A DNA stretch of 64,000 bases, taken from Bacteroidaceae bacterium (GTDB lineage Bacteria; Bacteroidota; Bacteroidia; Bacteroidales; Bacteroidaceae). The position numbers and the translations under genes are program-made. Location of the stretch: assembly GCA_017383485.1 (NCBI GenBank), contig JAFNXM010000004.1, positions 29,117-93,116 on the forward strand. The letters are read 5' to 3'. The notes beneath the pieces are model-generated. The model was not told the origin of the DNA, searched no databases, and saw nothing but the letters and a program-made list of their open reading frames with translations. This document shows positions 1-9,575 of the stretch, piece after piece. Position 1 is the stretch's first letter, and each line of letters opens with the position of its first letter.

Positions 1-1289
1 CAAACGGTCGTGGTGGCAAATTTACAGTCAGGATAGAATACGGCAATGAAGCGGCGTGTCAAGAGGTCGTAGACATTGCGCTCCATATCGGTCATGGCTT
101 GCGCCGGTACACCTGTGGGGATGATGGCGTGGTGGTCGGTCACCTTTGAGTTGTCGAACACCTTCTTGCGCTTCAGCAATTTTGCACCGCGCAGGGGGGT
201 GAGCAGTTCGCCATACTGTCCCTGAATGCCATTCAGGATGCCGGCACATTTGGGATAGATGTCGTCGCTCAGATAGGTGGTGTCTACACGTGGATAGGTG
301 GTGTATTTCTTTTCATACAAACTCTGAATCAACTGCAGAGTCTGGTCGGCGGAATAGCCAAACTTCTTGTTGCACTCAACCTGTAGCGCAGTCAAGTCAA
401 ACAAACGTGGCGGTGCTTCGGTACCATTCTTGCGCGTCACGCTGTTTACGATAAATGGCGCTTCGCGTACCTTATCAAGTGCAGCACGCCCTTCTTCTTC
501 CGTCGCAAAAGCCCATCGGCGATCACCAACACCGCCTGCTGTGCCAGGAGATTCGGCTTCCTCGCCTTCTTCCTCCTTCTCGGCCTTAGGATTAGCGGTA
601 AAGATGACGTCGCGGTAGCGAGTGGTCAACACCCAGTAGGGTTCGGGTTTGAAATTCTCGATCTCGTGTTGACGCTTCACGATCAAGGCAAGCGTAGGTG
701 TCTGTACGCGACCAATAGACAACGGCGGCACACCACGTTCCTGACGACCATAGCGCAGGGTGTAAAGGCGTGTGGCATTCATCCCAAGGAGCCAATCGCC
801 GATAGCACGGCACAGACCGGCTTCGTACATACCCTGGTATTGATCTTGAGGCTTCAGATTTTCGAAACCTTCGCGTATACTTTCTTCGGTCAACGATGAT
901 ACCCACAAACGCTTGACGGGACATTTCACGCCAGCCTTTTGCATGACCCATCGTTGGATCAATTCTCCCTCTTGTCCGGCATCACCGCAGTTGATAATCT
1001 CCTCGGCATCGGCAAATAGGCGCTCGATGACATGAAACTGCTTGATGATGCCCTTGTCATCTTTCAAACGAATGCCAAAACGTTGCGGAACCATAGGCAA
1101 CTGTGCCAGGCTCCACGCGCGCCAAAGGGGCGTGTAGTCTTCGGGGTATTTCAATTCGCATAGGTGTCCCACAGTCCATGTGACACGATACCCATTGCCT
1201 TCCAGAAAACCATCACATTGACGTGTGGCTCCGAGCACGCGAGCAATCTCACGCGCAACGCTGGGTTTTTCGGCGATACAAACTTTCAT
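1..1289 (-). CDS. topB: DNA topoisomerase III, 5' part (runs off the window edge)
   Basis: Type IA topoisomerase that cuts one DNA strand, passes another through and reseals, mainly decatenating replication and recombination intermediates. The gene starts at an ATG at 1289 and reads leftward past base 1, so only about 429 codons are visible; full family members usually have 600-700 residues. The Toprim domain shows EKPSVAREIARVLGA at the N-terminus (catalytic Glu7) and the acidic block GDAGQEGELI at about 102-111. LSIGRVQTPTLALI marks the central domain, and TTYPRVDTTYLS carries the DNA-linking tyrosine, Tyr332. The C-terminal part and any zinc fingers lie outside the window. It lies downstream of the ABC ATPase gene in the same direction, separated by 77 bp that hold an AT-rich TATATATA stretch. 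Topoisomerase I is the main alternative, but the short spacing to the tyrosine and lack of insertions favour TopB. Confidence 0.92.
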   Translation of the reverse strand, partial: MKVCIAEKPSVAREIARVLGATRQCDGFLEGNGYRVTWTVGHLCELKYPEDYTPLWRAWSLAQLPMVPQRFGIRLKDDKGIIKQFHVIERLFADAEEIINCGDAGQEGELIQRWVMQKAGVKCPVKRLWVSSLTEESIREGFENLKPQDQYQGMYEAGLCRAIGDWLLGMNATRLYTLRYGRQERGVPPLSIGRVQTPTLALIVKRQHEIENFKPEPYWVLTTRYRDVIFTANPKAEKEEEGEEAESPGTAGGVGDRRWAFATEEEGRAALDKVREAPFIVNSVTRKNGTEAPPRLFDLTALQVECNKKFGYSADQTLQLIQSLYEKKYTTYPRVDTTYLSDDIYPKCAGILNGIQGQYGELLTPLRGAKLLKRKKVFDNSKVTDHHAIIPTGVPAQAMTDMERNVYDLLTRRFIAVFYPDCKFATTTV

Positions 1290-1366
1290 CTATTATATAT
1301 ATAGGTGTGGGTTAATATTATTTTTTTCATCTCTTAATGTACGGGCAACGGCGTTAGACCTAAACG

Positions 1367-2146
1367 CTATGGGAGTATAGAAAATCTCAGCATGTCGGGT
1401 TCTAGTGTCAAGCCAGGCATGGAGAAATGACGACTCAATTCGCCACTTTGGGCTAAAGTCTGTGGTGTGCCTTGCGTGATGCCCTCTTCACTCATCAACC
1501 ATAGCTGGTCGGCAAATTGCAGGGCGAGTTCGAGATCGTGGATGGACAGGAGTATCGACAATCCCCGCTCGTGTGCCAACGTGGTGAGGAGGCGGAGCAT
1601 CTCGACCTTGGAGGGGAAGTCCAAAAAAGCAGTGGGTTCGTCCAGCAGCATGATGCGTGCATCCTGTGCTAGGGCTTTCGCAATCATCACGCGACCCCGT
1701 TCGCCATCGCTCAATTGGTCTACACTCTTGTCGGCAAAGCGTAGGGTATTGGTCAGACGCATTGCAGACTCAACTTTTTCCTTGTCCTCAGCAGATAGGC
1801 GCCCGGTGAGCGAGGTGTAGGGCATTCGGCCCATCTCAACGACTTCGCGCGCCGAGAGGTATTCCACTTCCACGCGTTGAGTCAATACGACGGACAGAGT
1901 TTGGGCCAGTTCCTGCGAGGAGTAGTCTGATAGATTTTTCCCCTCAATGAAGGTCTCTCCCGATAGTGCTGGTTGCAGACCAGATAGGGTGCGGAGTAAG
2001 GTGCTCTTGCCTGCGCCATTCACTCCCACCAATGCTGTGAGCGAGGCGTGGGGTAAATGGGCGGAGATGTGGTTAGAGATGGGATGCGCCTTGCCTCCTG
2101 ATGTATAACCCGTGCTGAGTGATTCAATCTTGAGGGGAAAATCCAT
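1367..2146 (-). CDS. ABC transporter ATP-binding protein, FecE/BtuD (iron-siderophore/haem/cobalamin) type
   Basis: Cytoplasmic ATPase of an importer of the iron-siderophore, haem or vitamin B12 class. All motifs are intact: Walker A GVNGAGKST (41-49), Q-loop Gln90, signature LSDGERGR (145-152), Walker B RIMLLDEPT (164-172) and switch His203. At 259 residues it is normal for the family. The start codon is 2 bp after the stop of the 1266-residue exported protein, so the two are almost certainly co-transcribed and probably translationally coupled. No permease or binding-protein gene is adjacent, which is unusual because FecE-type ATPases normally follow a FecD-type permease. The substrate cannot be read from the sequence; partners must be encoded elsewhere or have been lost. 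Confidence 0.9.
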   Translation of the reverse strand: MDFPLKIESLSTGYTSGGKAHPISNHISAHLPHASLTALVGVNGAGKSTLLRTLSGLQPALSGETFIEGKNLSDYSSQELAQTLSVVLTQRVEVEYLSAREVVEMGRMPYTSLTGRLSAEDKEKVESAMRLTNTLRFADKSVDQLSDGERGRVMIAKALAQDARIMLLDEPTAFLDFPSKVEMLRLLTTLAHERGLSILLSIHDLELALQFADQLWLMSEEGITQGTPQTLAQSGELSRHFSMPGLTLEPDMLRFSILP

Positions 2147-2148
2147 GG

Positions 2149-5100
2149 TTATAAAACGACCTTTTGAGTAGATACGGCATCGGCAGTTTCACACTTCACC
2201 ACGATGACACCTTGGTGAGATGTGGGTAACCACAAACGACCCTTGCCATTTGCTTGGTGAAGCATTCTGCCTGCAGCGTCAAATAAAGTGACGCGCACAT
2301 CTTCTTTTGCGTCGACTAGGATACCACCCTTTGTGCCCTTAACTTGAATGCGACCATTGGCATCAGTGGTGCTTTCTATGGCAGATGTGCCATTTTGCAC
2401 TTTCGTACTTGCCGCATTGATCACTCGACCAGTGTTGGCATCAATCATCAGGCAGACGATGTGGCAATTGTTGATATCTTCGACATAAGGTGCATGCTGT
2501 GCAAGATTAAATCTGACCTTGCCAGTGTAAGCCTTTTCGCATTCGATACTATTAGGCAGCAAACCTGTCTGACCATTGTAGGCGTTGGCAGGATAAAGGG
2601 CGCGGGCTACGTGGTCAAAGGTGAAAGGATAAATGTGCGACTTGCCATAAGCACCACCTGCTGCCCATTCGCCCAAGTCTGTATCTGTGACGGTATAGAA
2701 TGCATTGGTCTGATAACCTACCAAACCATCTTCGGTCACGATGCAGAGCAAACCGATATTAGCCGAAGGATACGCTACGGCAAAGTTGGCAGTGAAGGGC
2801 ACTTCTACTGCTCCGGTTTCTGCATTATGAGATGCTGTGATATTAAAATCTGCTTCGGCATATACGCCCATTTCTTTGTTGACCTCATCAAGCCATGTGT
2901 CGCCTTCTTTCGAAGAGAAAGTGTAGTCTGTCGCGCCGCCTTCGGTATAGGCAACCATTGGTGAAGAGATCTTGCCGTTGCGGTGAACCATCGCTGTAGG
3001 AGCTGCATTCAAGCCCAGGAAGTACTGTGCGTAATCGGTCATGCCACTTTCCAACTTGTCACCAGTATAGGTGTGGTAGGCTACGGGTATGAAAGCATCC
3101 TTGTAGACTTGTGCCAAATGTTCAATAGCTTGATGGCCCAAGGGACAGTTTTGACAACCCATACCGGTGTTTTCTTCCAGCACGACGCGCTTCTTTGGCA
3201 CGAAGGCTAGGTTCTTGATGCTTGCATTCAGTTGGTCTGTGCTCTCGCCGTTGTTCAGGTTGACACGAACGGCGAATTGGCAAATTTCTCCCTTGGTCAA
3301 TGGTAAGGCGGTTTGGAATACAAATTCCTTGACATCATCTTTTGAAAGCGAGAGCCCTGTTTCTTCAAGTTTTTCAAGCGTTGCGCCTTTGGCATCCAGA
3401 AGTTCGATGCTGAGGCTTTGATAGGTTTTGTCGTTATTCAATACCTTTATTGCGCCCTTTACCTGTTGCGAAGTTTGGGCAACGGTTGTTTCGGGTACAC
3501 CTACTAATGAAATTTGGAAATCTGTATCGTGAGCTACATTGACGTTGCCTACGAAAATCGCACTTTGATCTTCGTTTTGATTCACAAAGGCAATGTGGAT
3601 TTGTTTGCCGGCATATTTTTCCAAACTTACATTGAATTCTTGCCAGTCGCCGCCAAGGGTGTTCTCTGCATTGCCTGGAGACAATTTTTCGTTGACGACT
3701 AGGTCGCCTTCCTGTTGTATTTTTTCTACGGTTTCGGTATCCAGCTCGTTGATTGCCTCTTCGCTGGCATAAATCCAAACCTTGAGTACATCATTCTTTG
3801 CCTTGCGGTAACTTTGCGCCTGAAAATTTAATGTACATTTGCTATTGGGAATACGAAGTGCTGGAGTCATCATCCAATCGTTTGATTTGCCCGTAGGAGA
3901 GTACATCGAGTGTGACACGGCACAGGAATTGCTATAATCATCATCTGCAGCGTGAATCCAAGGTATGCGATTGGAGAAATTCCATGCTGTCATTTCTGCA
4001 CCAGGTGTATTGCCGTCGCCATCATAAAGAAGCATGCCAGTCACACCACTTTGGAATGTTTCGATAAAGATGTGCGAATTGTCCGATACAACAGTACGTT
4101 CGTAAGAGCCCTGGTAGGTGACGCTAGCCTCTGCGTTGGTAGCATATCCTGCAACGTCGGTCAGTGCGCCCTGAGGTATGACAACTTTGTACGTATTGCC
4201 TTTGTAGAGATACGTCGTGCTGGGTGGATAAACCAAGATTTGATTGTAGTTGGACGAGGTGTTGCCTTGTAGCATTAAAAGTTCTGCTACGGGTTCTGAC
4301 TCGTCGTTTTTGTACAACCAGGCTTTGCCGTCTGCGGCTACTATTACGTCATTTGTAAAGGAGAATATGACGGGGTTCGTGTTCATGTCCAAGTGTCCCA
4401 ACGAACTGCCTTTTGTTGGTGATACACTTACCATTTCTATTGCTTTTTCGCCCCATCCGGTATACTGCAATACGACTCCTTTGTTTTTGTGGTTGGCATC
4501 TCCCTTGATGCAAATTGCGCCTTCAGGAATCTCGATAGTATATTTTTTGCCAGCTTCGAGTGTGGTCGTACGGAAACCGATCAGTACATTTTTGTCGGAA
4601 GATGCATCGACCGAGAATTTGAGCGCTGAGCGCACTGCATTGCCTGCTTCATCGCGCAATACGATGTCTGTATTTTTGGCCAAAACCTCTACGCTGCGGT
4701 TGAACTTTAATGTGATATTAGACAACTTTTGTACTGTCGCGCCGTTGCGCACAGATACATTGTAAGAATCCAAAAGATTTACCTTGGCACATGCTTCGGC
4801 AAAGGTGTAGGGTAGTGTGATCTGATAGTTCTCCTGACTGATATAAGCAATACCTGTCATCGTCTTGCAGTCGGCCGAGAGGCCAATAGCTAAACCTGTA
4901 GTAGAGAAGCCCGTTTTGTTATAAAAATCTACGTTGAAGTTTTGTTTCAGAATCTCATCCAGTCCATACCAATATTTACCATGTAACACATAGAGCGAAC
5001 GAGTGGGATTCACAGCCGGCGTTGCGGCATAAATTGTGCCTTCGTTGTCTACGACTACACAACCCTTGTCCAAATCTTCCGGGCGGTTGAAGTTTTCAAA

Positions 5101-5949
5101 CGTTTTGGCCTCTACATTATATCTGAAAGGATGTCTCACGTCTTGGGTCGAGTAGACGATACCTCCCACCCATTTGCCATTAGGACTGATGCAAATGCCA
5201 TCGAGTGTACGGACGCTTTCATCGCGAGTGGTGTATCGGTTTGTTGCCTTATTGTAATCGAAAGCGAGTGCGTCGAATGTAGCCGTTTGTCTGTCGTAGA
5301 GGAAATAAAGTATATCTGCAGGATAACTATAGCTGACGCAGCCCACAATATATCTGCCATCTGCAGAAATACCTGTGAGACGTGTCATGTCTTGGTAGTA
5401 GCCAGAAAGGTCAGAGTTAGGCAGACCTGCTAGTGTGATAATACTATTTGATGCGATATCCCACATCATAGGGAGTTCGTCAAATCCACCTTTCGTACAA
5501 ATACCTACAGCATATTTCCCATCAGGTGTAATAGCCTCAACATGTCCTCCTACGTTGCCCGCAGCAACTGGAAGAATTGTCCATTTCTTGGTGCTCGCTG
5601 TCCAGTATGCGGGTTTGCCTTCGTAGCATCCCACTACGATATTTCCATCATCAGTCACGTCGTTCGCATAGCTTTCGATGCCCATATTCATCTCGTCCTC
5701 GGTCAAAATTTCTGAGTAGGTGTGCTTAGTCAAGTCTACCAACTTGGGATAGCAATAAGTAGAGGTAGCATCATTCACACCATAGGCTACAGCCCACTTA
5801 CCATTGTCGCTCATACTATGGATGGTCGATCCATCATTCATATTGTAGGGCCACAATATCGAAGTGTTCTGTGCAAATGATACGAGACCATTTGACAAAA
5901 GCAAGAAGAAACATAAAGTCTTGCAAAGATGTTGTCTGAATAAATTCAT
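2149..5949 (-). CDS. Large exported multidomain protein: propeller-like, Ig-like, anchor-J and Omp28/thioredoxin-like modules with C-terminal sorting domain
   Basis: A 1266-residue secreted or surface protein of unknown role. A signal peptide (about 1-26, ending LVSFAQ) is followed by repeated WAV/IVG-rich strands with D-G-x-x-x-VG motifs (about 30-390), like a HAF-type beta-propeller; two Ig-like domains (about 400-625) with ITLKFNRSV and VIFSFTNDV strands; a jelly-roll 'choice-of-anchor J' type region (about 635-790, DWMMTPALRI, IHIAFVNQN); and an Omp28-type thioredoxin-like domain beginning VVLEENTGMGCQNCPLG, with Cys932 and Cys935 in a CxxC arrangement. The end (VTLFDAAGRMLHQ to QKVVL) resembles a type IX secretion C-terminal domain. 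Its three modules match, one by one, the three separate exported proteins encoded upstream in the same run. It ends 2 bp before an ABC ATPase gene. The function of the CxxC site is inferred only. Confidence 0.8.
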   Translation of the reverse strand: MNLFRQHLCKTLCFFLLLSNGLVSFAQNTSILWPYNMNDGSTIHSMSDNGKWAVAYGVNDATSTYCYPKLVDLTKHTYSEILTEDEMNMGIESYANDVTDDGNIVVGCYEGKPAYWTASTKKWTILPVAAGNVGGHVEAITPDGKYAVGICTKGGFDELPMMWDIASNSIITLAGLPNSDLSGYYQDMTRLTGISADGRYIVGCVSYSYPADILYFLYDRQTATFDALAFDYNKATNRYTTRDESVRTLDGICISPNGKWVGGIVYSTQDVRHPFRYNVEAKTFENFNRPEDLDKGCVVVDNEGTIYAATPAVNPTRSLYVLHGKYWYGLDEILKQNFNVDFYNKTGFSTTGLAIGLSADCKTMTGIAYISQENYQITLPYTFAEACAKVNLLDSYNVSVRNGATVQKLSNITLKFNRSVEVLAKNTDIVLRDEAGNAVRSALKFSVDASSDKNVLIGFRTTTLEAGKKYTIEIPEGAICIKGDANHKNKGVVLQYTGWGEKAIEMVSVSPTKGSSLGHLDMNTNPVIFSFTNDVIVAADGKAWLYKNDESEPVAELLMLQGNTSSNYNQILVYPPSTTYLYKGNTYKVVIPQGALTDVAGYATNAEASVTYQGSYERTVVSDNSHIFIETFQSGVTGMLLYDGDGNTPGAEMTAWNFSNRIPWIHAADDDYSNSCAVSHSMYSPTGKSNDWMMTPALRIPNSKCTLNFQAQSYRKAKNDVLKVWIYASEEAINELDTETVEKIQQEGDLVVNEKLSPGNAENTLGGDWQEFNVSLEKYAGKQIHIAFVNQNEDQSAIFVGNVNVAHDTDFQISLVGVPETTVAQTSQQVKGAIKVLNNDKTYQSLSIELLDAKGATLEKLEETGLSLSKDDVKEFVFQTALPLTKGEICQFAVRVNLNNGESTDQLNASIKNLAFVPKKRVVLEENTGMGCQNCPLGHQAIEHLAQVYKDAFIPVAYHTYTGDKLESGMTDYAQYFLGLNAAPTAMVHRNGKISSPMVAYTEGGATDYTFSSKEGDTWLDEVNKEMGVYAEADFNITASHNAETGAVEVPFTANFAVAYPSANIGLLCIVTEDGLVGYQTNAFYTVTDTDLGEWAAGGAYGKSHIYPFTFDHVARALYPANAYNGQTGLLPNSIECEKAYTGKVRFNLAQHAPYVEDINNCHIVCLMIDANTGRVINAASTKVQNGTSAIESTTDANGRIQVKGTKGGILVDAKEDVRVTLFDAAGRMLHQANGKGRLWLPTSHQGVIVVKCETADAVSTQKVVL

Positions 5950-6003
5950 GTTGGGCGAATTTGAGTATATATATTATATAAGGTGTAGGAAGTGGTGAAA
6001 AAT

Positions 6004-7638
6004 TTATTTCACCACCTTTTTGCCATTTAAGATATAAATCCTATGAGGTGTCGACGACTTGGTATTACCTTTGAGATAATCCGCAGGAAGTCGTTTGCCA
6101 TCGATAGAATAAATAGCATTTTTAACTGTAGAAATAGTTGTGTTTGAAATACCAGAAACATCAGGATTGCCCTTCGTTGTATAAACTGCAGTTAAGTATT
6201 CATCATACTTCATGCCATCAGGCGTACTTACCCCAGTGAGTGATAATTTTACCTCGGTGTCTGCATCTCTTTCAAATTCGGGTACTGTGATGAGAATGAT
6301 ACTTGCTGTTTCATCTTCGGGGTCTGCCTCGATAGACAATTTGTCTTGGCTAATTACGATTTCAGCAGGTTCATTCTGATAAGTATATTCGAACTTCACA
6401 CCATCAAATGCGATATTGCCGCCAGACTCTTGCATCCATAGCTCAATTTCTTTCACACCATCGATGCTCGCACTTGATGCAGGAGTAAACTCCGTCATTA
6501 TGTTGTATTCAATCAATTCATAGGTGTAATTATAGAAGTAAGAGCCTGCATTGCCCAACTCTTCCGACAACGTCATATAACCATTGATGTCTTCCACACC
6601 TTTGATCATGAGCATAGCAGTTGGGTAAATTTTACCAGAAGCTACCATCGTAGCCGGCGTACGAAGTTTGCCTCGAAGGTCGATACAGAGTATAGAGTCT
6701 TGCTCAATTGTAGAAGTCAGGTTCTCTGTATAGTAGCCATTGGCTTCTTCGCTTTCCATATCACCGTAAGTCAGCGTAGCTGTAATAGTAGCCTTTGGAT
6801 TGAGCGCCTCGTTGAAAGTGATCTTTACCAATCCCATCGTGCTTTCTGTAGGTAACCATGATTTTAGCACGTCCATACCATAGCCAGGAGTGCTTTCTTC
6901 TTTAATCACCATAGTAGGCTTTTGTGCAGCGATATATTTTGCAGTGACGTTGCCCAATTTGTCTTTGCCATCAGCGGAAGTCACGTTTTTCAAAATAAAA
7001 GTGATTTCGTCCCCCTTTTTCAAAGCGCCGGAGTTGTAAAGTTCGAGCATTTCCTTTTTTGCTTCAATTGAGACAAAACGATCGTTGATGTGGGCTTCAA
7101 CTTCCTTTTCTATCTCGCCGACTTTAATAGCACAACCTTCTGCAAAGATTGCCTTTGTAAACTCAAAACCTACGTAACTTTCAGCCGCTGAGAGCTCGCT
7201 GCCCGCTGCGGGAATGACTTCTTTCAACTCTACTGGTACAGCTTTGCCGTAAGTCACCTCTACATCGCCACCATTCATGGGAAATGAACAGAAGATGTAG
7301 TATACAGTGCCTTTCTTTGTTCCTTTGCGCACTGTGGTTAGGGTGGTGTAGGGCGAGAAATTACCTTCTACGGTCGACACTAACTTTGTCATATTGGCAT
7401 CGGTGTAGATATCAAACACGTTATTGGATTTGAGCGAGAGGGTGATACCTTCTTCAGTCACATCCTCGGGTACGATGAATTTGCCGTAGAAATCGTCGTA
7501 CATTTTGATAGGATATTTTCCACCATTCTCCATGATAAATGGATTTTCGGCAGTGCCGTTTCCTTGAGCCAAGGCTGAGGTGAAATGGCCGAAGATACCG
7601 AGCAATAATACGATAATATATAACTTTTGCAGTTTCAT
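6004..7638 (-). CDS. Exported Ig-like domain protein
   Basis: A 544-residue exported protein with no recognisable enzyme domain. The signal peptide covers about 1-25 (YIIVLLLGIFGHFTSALAQ). Residues about 130-230 and 255-360 look like bacterial Ig-like (Big_5-type) domains, with VPVELKEVIPAAGSELSAA and VKITFNEALNPKATITATL, the phrase typical of that fold. The C-terminus has AIYSIDGKRL and ends RIYILNGKKVVK, the tail shared with other exported proteins in this window. It lies between the 625-residue Omp28-type gene (59 bp upstream) and the 1266-residue gene (54 bp downstream), so it is probably one member of a four-protein operon. A structural or adhesive role is plausible but not shown. Confidence 0.75.
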   Translation of the reverse strand: MKLQKLYIIVLLLGIFGHFTSALAQGNGTAENPFIMENGGKYPIKMYDDFYGKFIVPEDVTEEGITLSLKSNNVFDIYTDANMTKLVSTVEGNFSPYTTLTTVRKGTKKGTVYYIFCSFPMNGGDVEVTYGKAVPVELKEVIPAAGSELSAAESYVGFEFTKAIFAEGCAIKVGEIEKEVEAHINDRFVSIEAKKEMLELYNSGALKKGDEITFILKNVTSADGKDKLGNVTAKYIAAQKPTMVIKEESTPGYGMDVLKSWLPTESTMGLVKITFNEALNPKATITATLTYGDMESEEANGYYTENLTSTIEQDSILCIDLRGKLRTPATMVASGKIYPTAMLMIKGVEDINGYMTLSEELGNAGSYFYNYTYELIEYNIMTEFTPASSASIDGVKEIELWMQESGGNIAFDGVKFEYTYQNEPAEIVISQDKLSIEADPEDETASIILITVPEFERDADTEVKLSLTGVSTPDGMKYDEYLTAVYTTKGNPDVSGISNTTISTVKNAIYSIDGKRLPADYLKGNTKSSTPHRIYILNGKKVVK

Positions 7639-7697
7639 ATGTTTGTTTTTTGTACTTGTTTGTGTAGTGATAGGTCTTGAAGAATTAAGGGGGAGGC

Positions 7698-9575
7698 TTA
7701 TTTCACCACTTTCTTGCCGTTGATAATATAGATTCCAGCGGGTAGTTCTTCCCAGCGAGTAGCGTCGTATTCGCGCTTTCTGCCTTGCAAATCGTAGATG
7801 AATTGGGGACGTTGGTCGAGTGCGTCGCCTGTGATTTCGCCAATGCCTGTTTCGCCCTTGCCTGTGTAGAGCACTGCCTTTTTGTCGGCGGCTACAATGC
7901 TGCCTGTCACTCCATCGACGAGCATCACTACCATTTCGAGCTTTGCACTGTCGGCTACTGCAACATTGCTCATCACAATTGATTCGCCATATTCATACTT
8001 ATTGTTTGCTTCAGGACTGTGTGGAAATTCTCCGCTTCTGCCTTCAAACGAGGGGTAGATTTCTCGTGCTACCTCCTGGAATGGATAATTAGTGAGGTAC
8101 GTTTGACCATATTTGCCGCCGCTGCCGAATTCTCCAAATATGGGTTGTGTGTAAGAGGCCAAATAGTTGGATTGATAGGCATTGGGGATAATGACATCGT
8201 TCTCGGTTACAACGTAAATTAAGCGATAGTCGCTCTGTGCAGGAGCAAGGGCAAATTCTATTTCTGCAAAGATATTGAGCAGACCGTCCGATAATTCCGC
8301 ACTTTTAATACGAATCTCGCCTAATTGGTCTTGTTGCATAGCTTTTTCCACAGCTTCCACAAATGTACCGGCTCCGTCCATGCGATAGTTGCCACCATTT
8401 TCCAGCATAGGGTAGCACAATTGTGTGCGGTTCACAAGGCCTATAGGGAAATTAGCAAATCTAAGGCCCTGATCATATTTGCTCACGGTCATCACATCAT
8501 TGTTGTGCACGGCGATAGGAATGAACTGGTCGCCGTAGGTTTTCTCCAGGTGCTCGATAGCAAGGACGCCCATCGGACAATAACCGCACCATGTGCCAGT
8601 GCCTTCTTCCAACACCACTTTGCGACGGGGGATAAAGTTGACCCTTGCGATAGAGTCTGTGACACCTGCATTTTGTTCGCCATCGACCTCTGCCCAGATT
8701 TGGAAGGTTTGAAATTCGCCAGCATTACCCAAAGTCATCGCTTTGTCGAAGTTGAAATGGAATATTTCGCCAGGCTGAACGTCGAGATTGTCGTAGACTT
8801 TTGTGTCTGTATCGCCACTTTCTGCCTGATAGTGTACTGTGAATTTTTTGATAGCTTTATTCTTTGCGGTCAAATGGCCTTTCACTTGTGCACTGCCGTC
8901 TGTGGTCATCAAAGGCATGTCTTCAGAAACGATATAGGCACCGTCGAAGTAGACGCGGATGTCGTCCAGGCACAGGATTTGTCCGTCGTAGGTTTGGTTG
9001 ACAAAAGCGATCCAGATGGTCTTGCCAGCATATTCGTCGAGCGACAGTTCGTGCTCGTTCCATTCGCCGTCGAGCAGTTCAGATTTGCCCGCTGGTTCTG
9101 CTGCGCTTTCCCATACGGGAGTGGTCGAGAAGTGCGTTTCGGGATTGCCGCCCTCGGTAGAAATGAAAACTTTCAAACCATCCAATTTGTTGGGATTGAA
9201 AGATTCTGATTTCCATGAGAGTTTGCATGATTTTCCAGGGATGTAGATGGACTTAGTGACTAACCAGGCATTCGCCGCAGCTGGTGGCGCAAATTCCGAG
9301 CAGCATCCGGCGAAACTATTCACAGAATTGATATCGTCCATCAGTTTATAAAGCCAAGGGCGGCCTGCTGAAAAGCCAACGTTCTTCATGAAAGATGAAG
9401 GTTCCAAGTTGGCCAAATCGTACGAGGTGACCAATTGATAGCTGGCCGTAGCGTCTTGGAAGTCGCAGACGAATAGGTCTTTGTTGCCATCTACGAAATC
9501 TTGATTTTGTGCAACGGATAGTGTCGCTGTCATCGCGCTAAAAATAGCGGCGAGCATGAAAATTTTCTTGTACAT
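7698..9575 (-). CDS. Exported anchor-J plus Omp28-type (thioredoxin-like CxxC) protein
   Basis: A 625-residue exported protein. A signal peptide (about 1-22, FSAMTATLSVAQ) precedes a jelly-roll 'choice-of-anchor J' type module (about 30-210, with SCKLSWKSESF, LDGEWNEHELSLDEYAGKT and IWIAFVNQ). A linker beta-domain is followed by the Omp28-type domain starting VVLEEGTGTWCGYCPMG, with Cys330 and Cys333 as a thioredoxin-like CGYC site. The C-terminus YDLQGRK to AGIYIINGKKVVK is the sorting-type tail. The protein closely parallels residues 635-1266 of the downstream 1266-residue protein, including YAGKTIWIAFVNQ against YAGKQIHIAFVNQ. Omp28 proteins are known as surface antigens in Porphyromonas; a redox role for the CxxC is inference. 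Confidence 0.8.
   Translation of the reverse strand: MYKKIFMLAAIFSAMTATLSVAQNQDFVDGNKDLFVCDFQDATASYQLVTSYDLANLEPSSFMKNVGFSAGRPWLYKLMDDINSVNSFAGCCSEFAPPAAANAWLVTKSIYIPGKSCKLSWKSESFNPNKLDGLKVFISTEGGNPETHFSTTPVWESAAEPAGKSELLDGEWNEHELSLDEYAGKTIWIAFVNQTYDGQILCLDDIRVYFDGAYIVSEDMPLMTTDGSAQVKGHLTAKNKAIKKFTVHYQAESGDTDTKVYDNLDVQPGEIFHFNFDKAMTLGNAGEFQTFQIWAEVDGEQNAGVTDSIARVNFIPRRKVVLEEGTGTWCGYCPMGVLAIEHLEKTYGDQFIPIAVHNNDVMTVSKYDQGLRFANFPIGLVNRTQLCYPMLENGGNYRMDGAGTFVEAVEKAMQQDQLGEIRIKSAELSDGLLNIFAEIEFALAPAQSDYRLIYVVTENDVIIPNAYQSNYLASYTQPIFGEFGSGGKYGQTYLTNYPFQEVAREIYPSFEGRSGEFPHSPEANNKYEYGESIVMSNVAVADSAKLEMVVMLVDGVTGSIVAADKKAVLYTGKGETGIGEITGDALDQRPQFIYDLQGRKREYDATRWEELPAGIYIINGKKVVK

Noticed and set aside
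8325-9209. 294-codon plus-strand frame
   Set aside because: Lies entirely antisense to the anchor-J/Omp28 gene, with no family motif.
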